From Thermogutta terrifontis (GTDB taxonomy: Bacteria; Planctomycetota; Planctomycetia; Pirellulales; Thermoguttaceae): 64,000 nt of DNA. Below the pieces are notes generated by a model. The model saw nothing but the letters and a program-made list of their open reading frames with translations. It ran no database searches and was not told the origin of the DNA. Shown here piece after piece: positions 36,630-45,639 of this stretch; positions within the stretch are counted from its first letter, which is position 1; each line of letters opens with the position of its first letter. Location of the stretch: the NCBI RefSeq assembly GCF_002277955.1, contig NZ_CP018477.1, positions 1-64,000 of the forward strand. The letters run 5' to 3'. The position numbers and the translations under genes were made by a program.

Positions 36630-38711
36630 TCAAGTGCGAACGATTTCGGACATACGTCTATCAAACTCAGCCATCATTTGAGACCATTCGTGGGGCAAAG
36701 AAATGTCTCCACGATTAAACAAATCCAGCGCATACTGGCGGATCAGTTCCAGTAATTCTCTAACTTTGTCGTAAACTCGCAGAGTGAGAAGAATTGCTAT
36801 CTGTTGTGAAACAACCTGCATTTTTCGAGTCATAACCTCCAGATATTCCTCGCCCGTGTAAATGGGCGCCGAATGATCGGGTAAATCCTCGAAAGGATTG
36901 TGCGCCTTGAATGAGGGAAGTTTTCCATTTATCCAGGACAGGTCCCGTTGATCGCGAGTTGCGCAATCCTCCAAGTAGTCTGCAATGCCGGAATCGCAAA
37001 CGCCGGGCAGTGACAAGCTCCCATCGGCATGTTCGTGCTGACGCAGCTGTTCCACCAGAGGACGGTAGGCTGTCGTCGTCCATTCTGTTCGCAGGAAGGT
37101 TTGGATGGCGTTGTCCAGCCGATAAGCATGCATCATGAATTCTTCGCGCAAGCGAGTGTTGCCGCCCTCCCTGGCGATATGATCAACCAACTCCGAACGA
37201 AGCTCGAGAGAGTCCCATGTGGCTGAAAGGTCGTTGAAGAACTGGTTAGCGAAACTCCGAATTTGAGAGGGAGTGATGATGGCGGCCTGCAGGAGTCGAT
37301 GTCGCCATTTGCTGATCCGCTCGGGCAACTCACCGAGCCGTTTCTCGTTATCCAACTCCCGGAGATGGCTGTAGAATGTTTCACAAAGCTCTGGCAGTCG
37401 GTTGCTGGCCTGACGCGCGATGGACTCGCCGACCTGCTTGGCGACCTGATCAACAATCAATCGTCGCAAGGCGCCAATTCCACCGTCCTCGCTGAGGCTG
37501 TCCCATTGTTGCCTCAGCTCTGGCCAGTCATCGGAGACAGCATCAATCAGTTCATTCACCCGCTTCCGAAAAGTCCCGTCCTCCATCCGGCGACGAAATC
37601 CCGCCAGATCATTGGTCACGAAGATGATCTGGCTTTGGGGAATACCTTTGTTTTTGGCGAAATTCTTTATTTGATCGAAAATGTTGCGGTCTTCACGCGT
37701 TGCACCGTTTCGGATATTAATATCATCACAGCGGGTGATGACCAGCCAGACGCGACCGCGAAGGTCGTGTCCCAGCACGTGCCGCAGATTAGTCACAATG
37801 GTTTCTACGATTCCGCCGAAGTCGGTAGCTCGGCAAAAGACAAAGGCCGCCTGAAGCGTCTTGAGGAACTGGTCGGTTAGAAAGGCATCGACACTGCAAT
37901 CACCGTCATAGCCGGGAAGATCCAGAAGTTCAAGGGTAGGCGGGATGGCCTCCGTGCTGTATTCAATAATCACCTCGCGCAGCAAAGGAGTAACGTGGGC
38001 ATCTTGTTGATCCCACGGATCGGGCGGATGTTGCAGATACCGGGCACGTTCTGCAAAGGGCACATTATTAAGGACGATACGGCTATCGGCAATGCTAGAG
38101 CGAAACCGCGCATAACTTCTCAGAAATAACGCGAGATACTCGACATCCTTTCGCCGTACCGGTATTTCATTGCCCGATGCATCCGTCCGGGTGCGGACTT
38201 CCTTAGTCCAATTTCTCAGAATATCCGGAATTTGTTGAAGTACAACCTCATCCTTTTCATTACCTTTAAATCCGACGAGACGAAGAAGAAACTGGCGTTT
38301 TTCCTCAAATTCGGTCGTGGAAAGGAAAACCGGACGAACGCAATGCTTTCCCGAGGCGGACTTGACCAGCCGGGTGATGACGGCCGTGGTGGGAAATCCC
38401 TGGCCCACCTTGGCCGGTTCCTCCTCGGTATCGGTCGCATTGAGCACATTATTGAAGGTGCTCGATTTGCCAGCCTGAAATGGCCCCAAAAAGCCGACGC
38501 AATATGTTCTCCGGGAGAGCTGTTCCCCTAATCGGGTCAGTGCACTGAGGGCCTTGTTGATCGATTCCGGCAGGTGACCTTCGGGATAGGACTGACAAAC
38601 GATTTCAGCTAGGTCCCGGGCCAAATTGAACTGCTGAACCAGCCGAGCGCGATGGCCAACAGGAACGAGCGGACATGCCTCTTCCACAAGTTGGCGCAGC
38701 TCACCGTTCAT
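36630..38711 (-). CDS. Dynamin-like GTPase (SrfC-like)
   Basis: The 693-aa protein has a G domain with G1 GPFQAGKSS (76-84), a likely G2 threonine in GFPTTAV, G3 DLPG (264-267) and G4 TRCD (326-329). It is followed by about 350 mainly helical residues, as in bacterial dynamin-like proteins or SrfC-type P-loop proteins. The GxFQAGKS form of the loop is typical of these large GTPases. The start at 38711 has GGAGG nine bases upstream. An earlier in-frame TTG at 38765 is less likely. It lies 46 bases before the Hsp70-like gene. A switch acting on membrane or on the Hsp70-like partner is plausible. Confidence 0.8.
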   Translation of the reverse strand: MNGELRQLVEEACPLVPVGHRARLVQQFNLARDLAEIVCQSYPEGHLPESINKALSALTRLGEQLSRRTYCVGFLGPFQAGKSSTFNNVLNATDTEEEPAKVGQGFPTTAVITRLVKSASGKHCVRPVFLSTTEFEEKRQFLLRLVGFKGNEKDEVVLQQIPDILRNWTKEVRTRTDASGNEIPVRRKDVEYLALFLRSYARFRSSIADSRIVLNNVPFAERARYLQHPPDPWDQQDAHVTPLLREVIIEYSTEAIPPTLELLDLPGYDGDCSVDAFLTDQFLKTLQAAFVFCRATDFGGIVETIVTNLRHVLGHDLRGRVWLVITRCDDINIRNGATREDRNIFDQIKNFAKNKGIPQSQIIFVTNDLAGFRRRMEDGTFRKRVNELIDAVSDDWPELRQQWDSLSEDGGIGALRRLIVDQVAKQVGESIARQASNRLPELCETFYSHLRELDNEKRLGELPERISKWRHRLLQAAIITPSQIRSFANQFFNDLSATWDSLELRSELVDHIAREGGNTRLREEFMMHAYRLDNAIQTFLRTEWTTTAYRPLVEQLRQHEHADGSLSLPGVCDSGIADYLEDCATRDQRDLSWINGKLPSFKAHNPFEDLPDHSAPIYTGEEYLEVMTRKMQVVSQQIAILLTLRVYDKVRELLELIRQYALDLFNRGDISLPHEWSQMMAEFDRRMSEIVRT

Positions 38712-38787
38712 GCCCGGCTTCCTCCATTTCGATGATTCCCATTCGCTGATCGTTAACCGATGCAAACAATCTTGTCCAAGAACATAG

Positions 38788-40056
38788 TCACGGATTTGCC
38801 TGGAGTGCCTGCCTCAGGATTCGATCCCAAGAACTCATTTCTTCCATGATATAGAGACGATCACCCCCTGGCGCTTCCACATAAATGGCTTCTCGCGAGG
38901 AATTGTTCGGATATTCGAATTCCCATACGAGTATGCGATACATTCTAGGATATTTCTGAACGAGCGATCCAAGATCTTCGATTCGTCGCGCCAGTTTGAT
39001 GCGCCCTTCAAATCCTGAACCACTTGGGGCCAATTCGAACCAGCGGGGGCCTGGCAATTCCAAAACGGCCTGGTCAGGCGAAGCGGCATTCTTCCGGATA
39101 AACTCTGGGAGTGCCACCGAAGGATCAGGCAGCTTATCGATCATGGCGGCGGTCCGCTGCGCCTCTTCCTGGGTCAAGGGAAACAGCATCCAAGCGCGGG
39201 AGGGACTCCGCCCAGCAACACCGCTCACACTCACAAACAGGTCGGTGCCAACGACCGTTTCCCCCGTCGCTGCACTGCGGGCATCGATACTTCCGAACAC
39301 CAATGTGACGTTGGTCCGCTCGCGAATATCCGTGAATGGATTCGCCACTTTATCTTTATTTTTGACTACCTCGAAAAGCTGCGTTTTATCCCCCACAAAG
39401 TCGAGGAGGTTGATCACATAGCATTTATCCACGAGTGGAAAGTCGCCTTCATCGACCTTGGGAGAATTTGGTCCGGAGTAATGAACTCTGTATTTTGCTG
39501 GACGACCTTTTTGCTCATCGGGGCGAAATTCATAGAGGCCATTACGGACGGAAATAACAATAAGTCCCGGAAATTGAGCCTTTTCCGGTGGGACAGGTTC
39601 GTACGAGACCCACTCCTGGGCGCGTTCATACCACACTTCAAGCTTTTCGATCCAATCGGTTGTGGGGGCGGGGAGACGAATTTCCCACGTCTGAAGTTCG
39701 GTTTTTCTCAGTTCGAGTTTACTGGTCAGCCGATTAACCCATCCCTTGCTCGTTGGCTCGAGCATGCGCAGGGTTGCTTCCAGTTGATCAATAACGCGAG
39801 GATCAACTTCTCGGATCTGGATAGAGGTACAGGTGCAACCTGCCTGCTTGATTCCCGCCAGGAGTGTTGCCTTAATTCGATCTGACGTCGTTTCCGGATT
39901 TGCCCGCACAAGAAGCAGGAGGGATTGGGCGTCAGCGGATCGAGCGGCACTCTCGGCCGAAGCTGACTCGGCTGGACGGGCTGCCGTGGGCGCCAGGCCG
40001 AGGAGCATCAGCGCCACAACCAGATGAACCAGGCCCTGTGATGATCGGCTAATCAT
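38788..40056 (-). CDS. Secreted protein of unknown function
   Basis: The start at 40056 overlaps the pseudokinase stop by eight bases and has GGAG upstream. The frame opens earlier, but only this start yields a signal peptide (GLVHLVVALMLLGLAPTAARPA). The 422-aa product continues with LLLLVRANPETTSDRIKATLLAGI and several beta-rich segments (FPGLIVISVRNGLYEF, NVTLVFGSIDARSA, YRILVWEFEYP). No family is recognised. Two cysteines (AGCTCTS) lie close together near residue 75. It is presumably a periplasmic component of the operon. Confidence 0.6.
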   Translation of the reverse strand: MISRSSQGLVHLVVALMLLGLAPTAARPAESASAESAARSADAQSLLLLVRANPETTSDRIKATLLAGIKQAGCTCTSIQIREVDPRVIDQLEATLRMLEPTSKGWVNRLTSKLELRKTELQTWEIRLPAPTTDWIEKLEVWYERAQEWVSYEPVPPEKAQFPGLIVISVRNGLYEFRPDEQKGRPAKYRVHYSGPNSPKVDEGDFPLVDKCYVINLLDFVGDKTQLFEVVKNKDKVANPFTDIRERTNVTLVFGSIDARSAATGETVVGTDLFVSVSGVAGRSPSRAWMLFPLTQEEAQRTAAMIDKLPDPSVALPEFIRKNAASPDQAVLELPGPRWFELAPSGSGFEGRIKLARRIEDLGSLVQKYPRMYRILVWEFEYPNNSSREAIYVEAPGGDRLYIMEEMSSWDRILRQALQANP

Positions 40057-41326
40057 GGGGGAACTCCAGCTCAAGGAACCTCTCCACTTTGCTCCTAAGA
40101 GCTTCTGCCTGTGCCCCAGAAGAATTACGTAACTGTTCCCGCAATTGCCGGAGCCGCTTATTTGTTTCTTCCCACTGAACGGGGGTCGGATTATCCCTGT
40201 ATTGTGTGACAATCTCGGTAAAACTCTTTTCTAAATCGGCCAGCGTTGCACTTACCGGAAAATTGTGGGAATCCGTTGGAGCAGGGGCGGTCTGCGGAGC
40301 GGCCAGGTCTTCGCTGGTGCCCGTTCCTTGCGGCGATTGAGACTGGGACAGATCACTTGCCTGATGATCTGGCGCTCGGAGAATAAGCCATATTGCGAAT
40401 ATTAAAGCGCCTAGGGTCAATAACACGGTGGCTGTAGCGAGACCAATGGCCCAGCCGCTCACACGACGGTGGACCGGACCTAAAAAATGCTGGCTGAGTG
40501 GATATTCCCGCAGAGCTTGCCGAATATCGTCAATACTGGTCAGCTCACCGTGGATGATTTGTGCGAGGACAACCCAGATTCTTCTTGCGAGAGGAACGGA
40601 GGGGGGATCGGCCTGAGTCTCAGGAACGGTGTCCGGATCGGGAACATCGCGATACGGCCGTCCCAAGAGGGCTGAACAGAAGACTCGTCCAAGGATGCGC
40701 AAATCGCAGCTGCTGTCGAACCGTTCTAGCTGTCGCCGGGGGTTCTCCCAAAGTTCGGCGTGTGGATTGACCTTGGGATCAGATTCGAGCCATGCCGGAA
40801 GGGTGGGAGCCAGCGGATCGTCCCAATAGAATCCCAGATCGGTAAAACTCACTGTAATCCCATTTTCCCATTCCAGAATCAGGATATTCTCGGGGGCCAG
40901 TAAACCGACGCCCTCATGCTGGGCATGGAGGTGTTCCACAAGGTCCAGGACCTTATCCACTATCTCGTCCAATAATCGCAGCGGCTCGGGAATTATTGGG
41001 GAGTTGGCAGGGATTCGGCACAGCTCCTGTCGCTGTTCACGAAGTTGCTGGCAATATTGTGCGAGCGTGAAAAGCCGACGGGGCGGATCACGAAGGGGCA
41101 TTTTGAATAGAATGCGTGACCGAGACTCTTGATGCCAGCGGGGGACGTGATTTGGTAAAGGGGGTGGCCGATACTTTACTCCATCCCGCACGGTGCGCCA
41201 GAGGACCAACCCACCCTCCGACAAAAAGTCCAAACCGCCATCCTCCCCCAGAAGCCCGCGTGCCGCGTGAGAAGCATCTTTAGCATTAGTTGCCCCAATT
41301 TTTTCCTGCCTCTGTGGCTGACTCAT
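40049..41326 (-). CDS. Membrane-anchored pseudokinase
   Basis: The first 280 residues of this 425-aa protein follow a Ser/Thr kinase layout but lack key residues. ILFKMP (K75) may be the beta-3 lysine. The catalytic loop reads GLLAPENIL (141-149), keeping PEN but losing the HRD aspartate. The DFG motif is DLG (163-165). DLRILGRVFCSALLGRPY (208-225) matches helix F. A TM helix (GWAIGLATATVLLTLGALIF, about 291-310) and a Pro/Gln-rich linker lead to a C-terminal coiled coil. It is first in the operon, after the promoter at 41443-41471. It probably binds or senses rather than phosphorylates. Confidence 0.72.
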   Translation of the reverse strand: MSQPQRQEKIGATNAKDASHAARGLLGEDGGLDFLSEGGLVLWRTVRDGVKYRPPPLPNHVPRWHQESRSRILFKMPLRDPPRRLFTLAQYCQQLREQRQELCRIPANSPIIPEPLRLLDEIVDKVLDLVEHLHAQHEGVGLLAPENILILEWENGITVSFTDLGFYWDDPLAPTLPAWLESDPKVNPHAELWENPRRQLERFDSSCDLRILGRVFCSALLGRPYRDVPDPDTVPETQADPPSVPLARRIWVVLAQIIHGELTSIDDIRQALREYPLSQHFLGPVHRRVSGWAIGLATATVLLTLGALIFAIWLILRAPDHQASDLSQSQSPQGTGTSEDLAAPQTAPAPTDSHNFPVSATLADLEKSFTEIVTQYRDNPTPVQWEETNKRLRQLREQLRNSSGAQAEALRSKVERFLELEFPHD

Positions 41327-41803
41327 CCCCGCTCTCCGGATAAGAGCCCCGCGAACACCACCTCTTTGTAAATGATACCTCGTCGTCTGTGTTTTGCAAT
41401 AGGCGGCCCGCTGTCCATACTCAGTACCTGGGCGATGTAGTTTGTATAAAGGGGAGATCTTGCCTGGTCAAAAGTTTAGAGCCACGCGTTGTTGGGCACC
41501 ATTATACGGGTTGGGCCGGGCCCACTAGTCGTCAACCCTGGGTTCCCCGGGGCGCTGCCCAAGGCCAGCGACCCCTCCTGAGTGGGCGCCGCCGTATTCT
41601 CATTTTGACTCAGCTAGAACTACCGTATCGTATGGCTTGACTGAGCCTCACCAATCACCAATACGCCGTATCGACGACCTACTTAATAGTTAAACAAGTT
41701 ATTGATTCAATCCGGATCCTCAGATCCCTGCGATGACATTTTACCGAGTCACGCGCCAGCCAGCTTCGGCCTTTCCGGGAAGGCCAAAACGGCTGGGTCT
41801 GTT
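41327..41803. other. Intergenic region between the TPR-like and pseudokinase genes
   Basis: Apart from the promoter at 41443-41471, no gene is supported. A small inverted repeat (GGCCTTTCCGGGAAGGCC) at about 41770-41787 lies just beyond the stop of the upstream gene. It could end that transcript, although no T-run follows. Confidence 0.5.
41443..41471 (-). promoter_or_regulatory. Promoter of the 11-gene operon
   Basis: On the minus strand, -35 TTGACC (41466-41471) and -10 TATACA (41443-41448) are separated by exactly 17 bases. The pseudokinase ATG at 41326 lies about 110 bases downstream. No comparable gap or promoter was noticed between the following genes down to 22611, so this site may drive the whole block. 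Confidence 0.65.
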
Positions 41804-43342
41804 CTATCGAATTTGCCTGGAATCACTCGCAAGTGGCTGCGGGCTCATTGGCTGGGGGCCCCTAGGCCGGGTTGTCCGTAATGCTAGCGCTGCCCTTGGA
41901 CGAAGTTTCTCGATCACAGCGCGGAACCTGCCCTGAACCCTTTCCAACGCCATCGCAATCTCTCGCGGGTTCGCGGACTTTTCATGCAGCACAATCGCCG
42001 TAGTAATTGAGCGCTCTGCATCGTCCATTCTGTTGAGCGCCAGTTCTGAAAAGCCCTTGAAATACCACAGGCGCGCGTCCTCAGAGTTGACCTGCAAACC
42101 CATTTCAAAAAGCTCCAAAGCTTCCGCATAGTTCCCTTGCCAGAATAGATGTGTGCCACGGCCGAACAATTCGCTCGACAACTGCGGCAAAATAATTCCT
42201 TCCGACGGGCCGTTGGCGGGAGTGTTGACAGACTCATAGGAGACTTGCAGGATCGTCTTTGTCCGGTGATTTCCACTCAATGCTTCGGCTTCAGGGCCGT
42301 GAGGGACAAACGCGGCAATCAGACGCGCAACTAATTGCTCGTTATTCCAAAAGCTGTCGGGCACACTTGTGGGTCTGGGGTTTGCGGAAGCGGGTCCGAC
42401 AGGATCAGACTCCCGTACATAAACTGAACTCGCACACCAATCAGAGCTGGACAAGACATACTGATGCCTGCCGAAGCAGCAGAAAAGGCGACCTAAGAGA
42501 CACCGATGACCAACCTCATAATACTCGCCAACCGGTGCTAGAGTGAGTGGCCCCGCCAAATTTTGCTCCCAGACGTGACTTTCAGGTTGCGCTTGATCAA
42601 AGGTGGCAGGGGGGGACGTTTCTGGCAGCTTTTTAGCTACAGAATCACTTTTCTGAGGCATGGGTGAAGGTGAAGCTGGCTGATCCGGTGGGGACGAGGG
42701 GGCTTGTGGCAGCGCTGGCGTGCTCAGGTCGACAATAAAGCCAGTAAATCCCAAGTTCTTGGACATTGTTTCCAACTGGCTTATAATCTTAGCTTTTTCC
42801 CCTTCCAACAAAGGCTTGTCTGTCCGGAACAGCAACCGCTTCTTCGTTTCATCGATATCAGCGAGGGGTATTGCTTCCAGTAACCCGTCTTGACGCAATC
42901 CATTCTCCAAGATTTCTCTGGGGTTGACCTCGATTTTCACTTGGTAATCGGGTTCGGCAACTTTGGGTAGGTGCTGCGCGACGTTGCCCTCGCCCCGTTG
43001 CAGTGCACTTTTTATATTCTTTTCGAAAGTTTCCTTTTCTTCGGGAGAAAGATACTTCTTTCCTTTGAGCGTCCACCCGTTTTCGGTAAATGTCTCTTGG
43101 TTGAATTCAACTGCATCCTGAATGTCTTTCTTCAGGGTTTTCCACAACTCGGGAAGGTTTTCACGCGCCCTTGCTAGCTCACTCGACTGCTCAGCAGACG
43201 AGGGAGACGGTTGTGACGCCGTCGGAGATGAAACCGGAGGAGCATTTACTGGCTCCGCTTTGACCGGAGTGGTCCGGCTGACGATTGCGAAGAAGATAGC
43301 TGCGACAAGTGGTGTCCAGCACACTAAGCGGCACGCCCTCAT
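41804..43342 (-). CDS. Secreted protein with TPR-like C-terminal region
   Basis: The 512-aa product starts at ATG 43342 behind AAGGAG. It has a signal peptide (LVCWTPLVAAIFFAIVSRTTPVKA region), a helical N-terminal part, a Pro/Ser-rich linker (about 215-260), a cysteine-containing patch (GHRCLLGRLFCCFG), and TPR-like helices near the end (GTHLFWQGNYAEALELFEMG, then ARLWYFKGFSELALNRMDDA). TPRs are protein-protein interaction modules. It has its own promoter and precedes the pseudokinase operon on the same strand, so membership in that system is plausible but not shown. Confidence 0.7.
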   Translation of the reverse strand: MRACRLVCWTPLVAAIFFAIVSRTTPVKAEPVNAPPVSSPTASQPSPSSAEQSSELARARENLPELWKTLKKDIQDAVEFNQETFTENGWTLKGKKYLSPEEKETFEKNIKSALQRGEGNVAQHLPKVAEPDYQVKIEVNPREILENGLRQDGLLEAIPLADIDETKKRLLFRTDKPLLEGEKAKIISQLETMSKNLGFTGFIVDLSTPALPQAPSSPPDQPASPSPMPQKSDSVAKKLPETSPPATFDQAQPESHVWEQNLAGPLTLAPVGEYYEVGHRCLLGRLFCCFGRHQYVLSSSDWCASSVYVRESDPVGPASANPRPTSVPDSFWNNEQLVARLIAAFVPHGPEAEALSGNHRTKTILQVSYESVNTPANGPSEGIILPQLSSELFGRGTHLFWQGNYAEALELFEMGLQVNSEDARLWYFKGFSELALNRMDDAERSITTAIVLHEKSANPREIAMALERVQGRFRAVIEKLRPRAALALRTTRPRGPQPMSPQPLASDSRQIR

Positions 43343-43397
43343 TTGGTTCTCCTTTCCCGTTTGACCATGGTACATTTGCGACCCACACCGTTCACCG

Positions 43398-43426
43398 ATT
43401 CTAATTACCGCGATTCCGGTTTTCAA
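43398..43426 (-). promoter_or_regulatory. Promoter of the TPR-like gene
   Basis: Minus-strand -35 TTGAAA (43421-43426) and -10 TAGAAT (43398-43403) are spaced by 17 bases. Start of transcription would be near 43391, giving a leader of about 50 bases to the ATG at 43342. The following 43427-43985 holds nothing else recognisable. Confidence 0.65.
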
Positions 43427-43990
43427 TTCGAAGATCACTTGTTTGGTGATCTTTCAGTTGCCTGGTTGTCCGGGCCAATTTTTACTGGCTATGCCTCTCG
43501 GTTAACAGGGCGCTTATCTCGGAGTTAGTTCCCCGGTTAGGGTGAGGTTCCCGTGTGAATCTCCCACGTTAAATAGATTGTGAAATCGCAGATCCAGATG
43601 CGGGGCTGTATGTGGAGGCTTGCTGGGCAGATGCGCGTAGACGAGAAACGGCGCAGTTTAAAGAAGGGAGAAACCAAACGCCAGCCACGACTGTCACCCC
43701 GGCGCCGAGTTACGCAGATTTTTCGATAGCAACCACGAGAAGCACGGCGGCGAACCCGCTGTTAATTCGATAAGAGGACAACGCACTTAGGGCGGGCCTT
43801 CAATCGCGTTCACGGATGTCTCTGTAGCTCTCGGCCGGAAAAGCCTCTCTTGTGGCAATGCCGAGCACCTTGGTTCAATGGCCTTTTAAACAGCGAAGAT
43901 GTTTGGTATGGCCCACTCGTGATGTTTTGGCTCTGCGACGGGCATGCGGACGTGGGCACGGGCTTGGGCGGAAGCGAAATTCAGCTCAGA

Positions 43991-44678
43991 GGGACCCGCT
44001 CGTCGGGTCCGTTTTTCTATGATGGATGATCCGCTTCCTTTCACCGGGCACGACAAGCGTGCCCCTCCGAATCATTTTTCGGAGGGACCTGCTCGTCAGG
44101 TCCGCTTCTGCGATTGGAGGGACGTGCTTGTCACGTCCGTGTATTGGGACTGGGGAGGGACGTCTTTCTCTACACGGAACAAGCACTCTCAGCGTTCACC
44201 GGTAGGGGCAATTCATGAATTGGCCCTTCCTGGATCTGAATGTGCTGTACTTGCAATTCATGAATTGCCCCTATCGACATGCCGTTTTGCCCTGATGAAC
44301 GTATTTTGGGCGCGATTCATGAATCGCCCCTACCAACGTCGGAGGGACCCGCTCGTCGGGTCCGTTTATCAACGTTCGATCATGAATTCCGTTTCAGCGG
44401 GGACTGAAGTCCCGCGCGGAAAGCGGGGCTAAAGCCCCGCACTCCATGGAGTGCGGCGATTTATCGCCGCTTTTTTGTGAAGGCTTTAGCCTTCACAATC
44501 TCACCATTGATCCGGATGAAAACGGAGTACCGGTCGGGGTGGAACCCGTTCCTCCAATCCATGCAATGGAAGCACGCCTTACGCGGCCCGCTATTCCGAC
44601 GTCTGATATACCATGCCGCTTCACCGGGCACGACAAGCGTGCCCCTCCATGTTTCGAAGGGACCTGCTTGTCAGGTCC
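43991..44678. repeat. Palindromic repeat array 4
   Basis: Modules include GGACCCG-CTCGT-CGGGTCC (43992-44010), GGGCACG-ACAAG-CGTGCCC (44046-44064), a GGACCTG type near 44091, GGACGTG-CTTGT-CACGTCC (44120-44138) and three AATTCATGAATT palindromes between 44200 and 44335. They also include another GGACCCG type, the full five-palindrome cassette (about 44399-44495), a second GGGCACG hairpin near 44630, and GGACCTG-CTTGT-CAGGTCC ending at 44678. All four arm variants of the CTTGT-core family occur within 700 bases. Confidence 0.93.
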
Positions 44679-44762
44679 ATTCCAGGTTCTATGCGAGGTT
44701 TTCGAGGTTTTCCCTTCTATCCGGCATGCAAGGTTTTTCTGCCAGAACATTGTGGCGAAATC

Positions 44763-44810
44763 AAAAACCCCGTGAAATCCGTCACTTACGTGGGAAATCA
44801 CGGGGTTTTG
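44763..44810. terminator. Bidirectional terminator downstream of tRNA-Lys
   Basis: AAAACCCCGTGA (44764-44775) pairs perfectly with TCACGGGGTTTT (44798-44809), giving a GC stem with a T-run on either strand. It lies 18 bases past the 3' end of the minus-strand tRNA-Lys, which it most likely terminates. Confidence 0.85.
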
Positions 44811-44826
44811 GATATCTACTGTGGAT

Positions 44827-44899
<73 letters not shown>

Positions 44900-44929
44900 A
44901 ACTAACTTCTTGTATCACTTCCCACGCCC

Positions 44930-44975
44930 GAAAACTTCACAGGACGCTTGAGTTGACAAGCGTCCTTTAGTTTTC
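44930..44975. other. Strong hairpin upstream of tRNA-Lys
   Basis: AGGACGCTTG (44941-44950) pairs perfectly with CAAGCGTCCT (44957-44966). Outer arms GAAAACT and AGTTTTC extend it after a small internal bulge. It sits 31 bases ahead of the tRNA on the minus strand. It may end an upstream transcript or belong to the tRNA leader. It shares the GGACG/CTTG wording of the array hairpins but is not a copy of them. Confidence 0.5.
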
Positions 44976-45165
44976 GGATCGGCTCTCACCCGCTTAGGCG
45001 CCCAATTTTACCGTGCACCGCCGGGTATCTCCGGCCCTTGACGGCCTCAGACCGTTTTCCTTGGACACCCGATCTCGCCACCCACCGCATTATTCAATTG
45101 TCCGGCCCGCTTTGAGGCCTCCCGCATTCTCCACGGAATTGCTAACCTCACCCCGCCCGGTTCTC

Positions 45166-45198
45166 CGAGGTGTGATCAACAGGAACTTATCACACTCG
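45166..45198. other. Unassigned hairpin in gene-free region
   Basis: The stretch 44976-45639 contains no convincing gene. The notable structure is CGAGGTGTGAT (45166-45176) facing ATCACACTCG (45189-45198) around a 12-base loop, a stem with one bulge. It could belong to a non-coding RNA or be a protein-binding site. RNase P, tmRNA and SRP RNA signatures were not found. A plus-strand frame at 45252-45581 starts with a signal-like stretch but has no ribosome site. Confidence 0.4.
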
Positions 45199-45639
45199 TC
45201 CCAGCCACTGGGCCATGGGCGGACCAGCCGGTATGCTCCTCGGCAGCACCCATGTCGGGCATTCTCGCAACAGCGGTCTGGCTTCTTTTCCTAATTTTAA
45301 CCGGCTCGTCTGGATTAGCCAGGGCCCCGATCGTCGGAGATGACGTCGCCGGCGGCGGAACGGGCAGGGCTCGCCGATCGGCAATGGAGTATATCGAGGC
45401 TGGGATTGGCTTCCTTCACCTCAGCGATTGGTGGATGTGCGAGAAGCCGACAGATGGAAGGACTATCCTCTTGCTGAATCGGTCCAAACTGGTGAGGATG
45501 CCGGTGGTTGCGGCCCGATCGATCTGCCTTTGTGCGTCCATGCTGGTCGAGGAAACCGGGAACCGGGCTAGTTTGAGCTAATGGTTCCGGCGGCCATCAA
45601 AAGGCCGACCGAAGGAGTTCCGCCGGGAAGGAGGTTCCC

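Noticed and set aside
44990-45240. Possible RNase P, tmRNA or SRP RNA
   Set aside because: The conserved core words of these RNAs were looked for on both strands and not found.
45252-45581. 109-aa frame beginning with a signal-peptide-like stretch
   Set aside because: No ribosome binding site, and no domain or low-complexity pattern typical of secreted proteins after residue 26.
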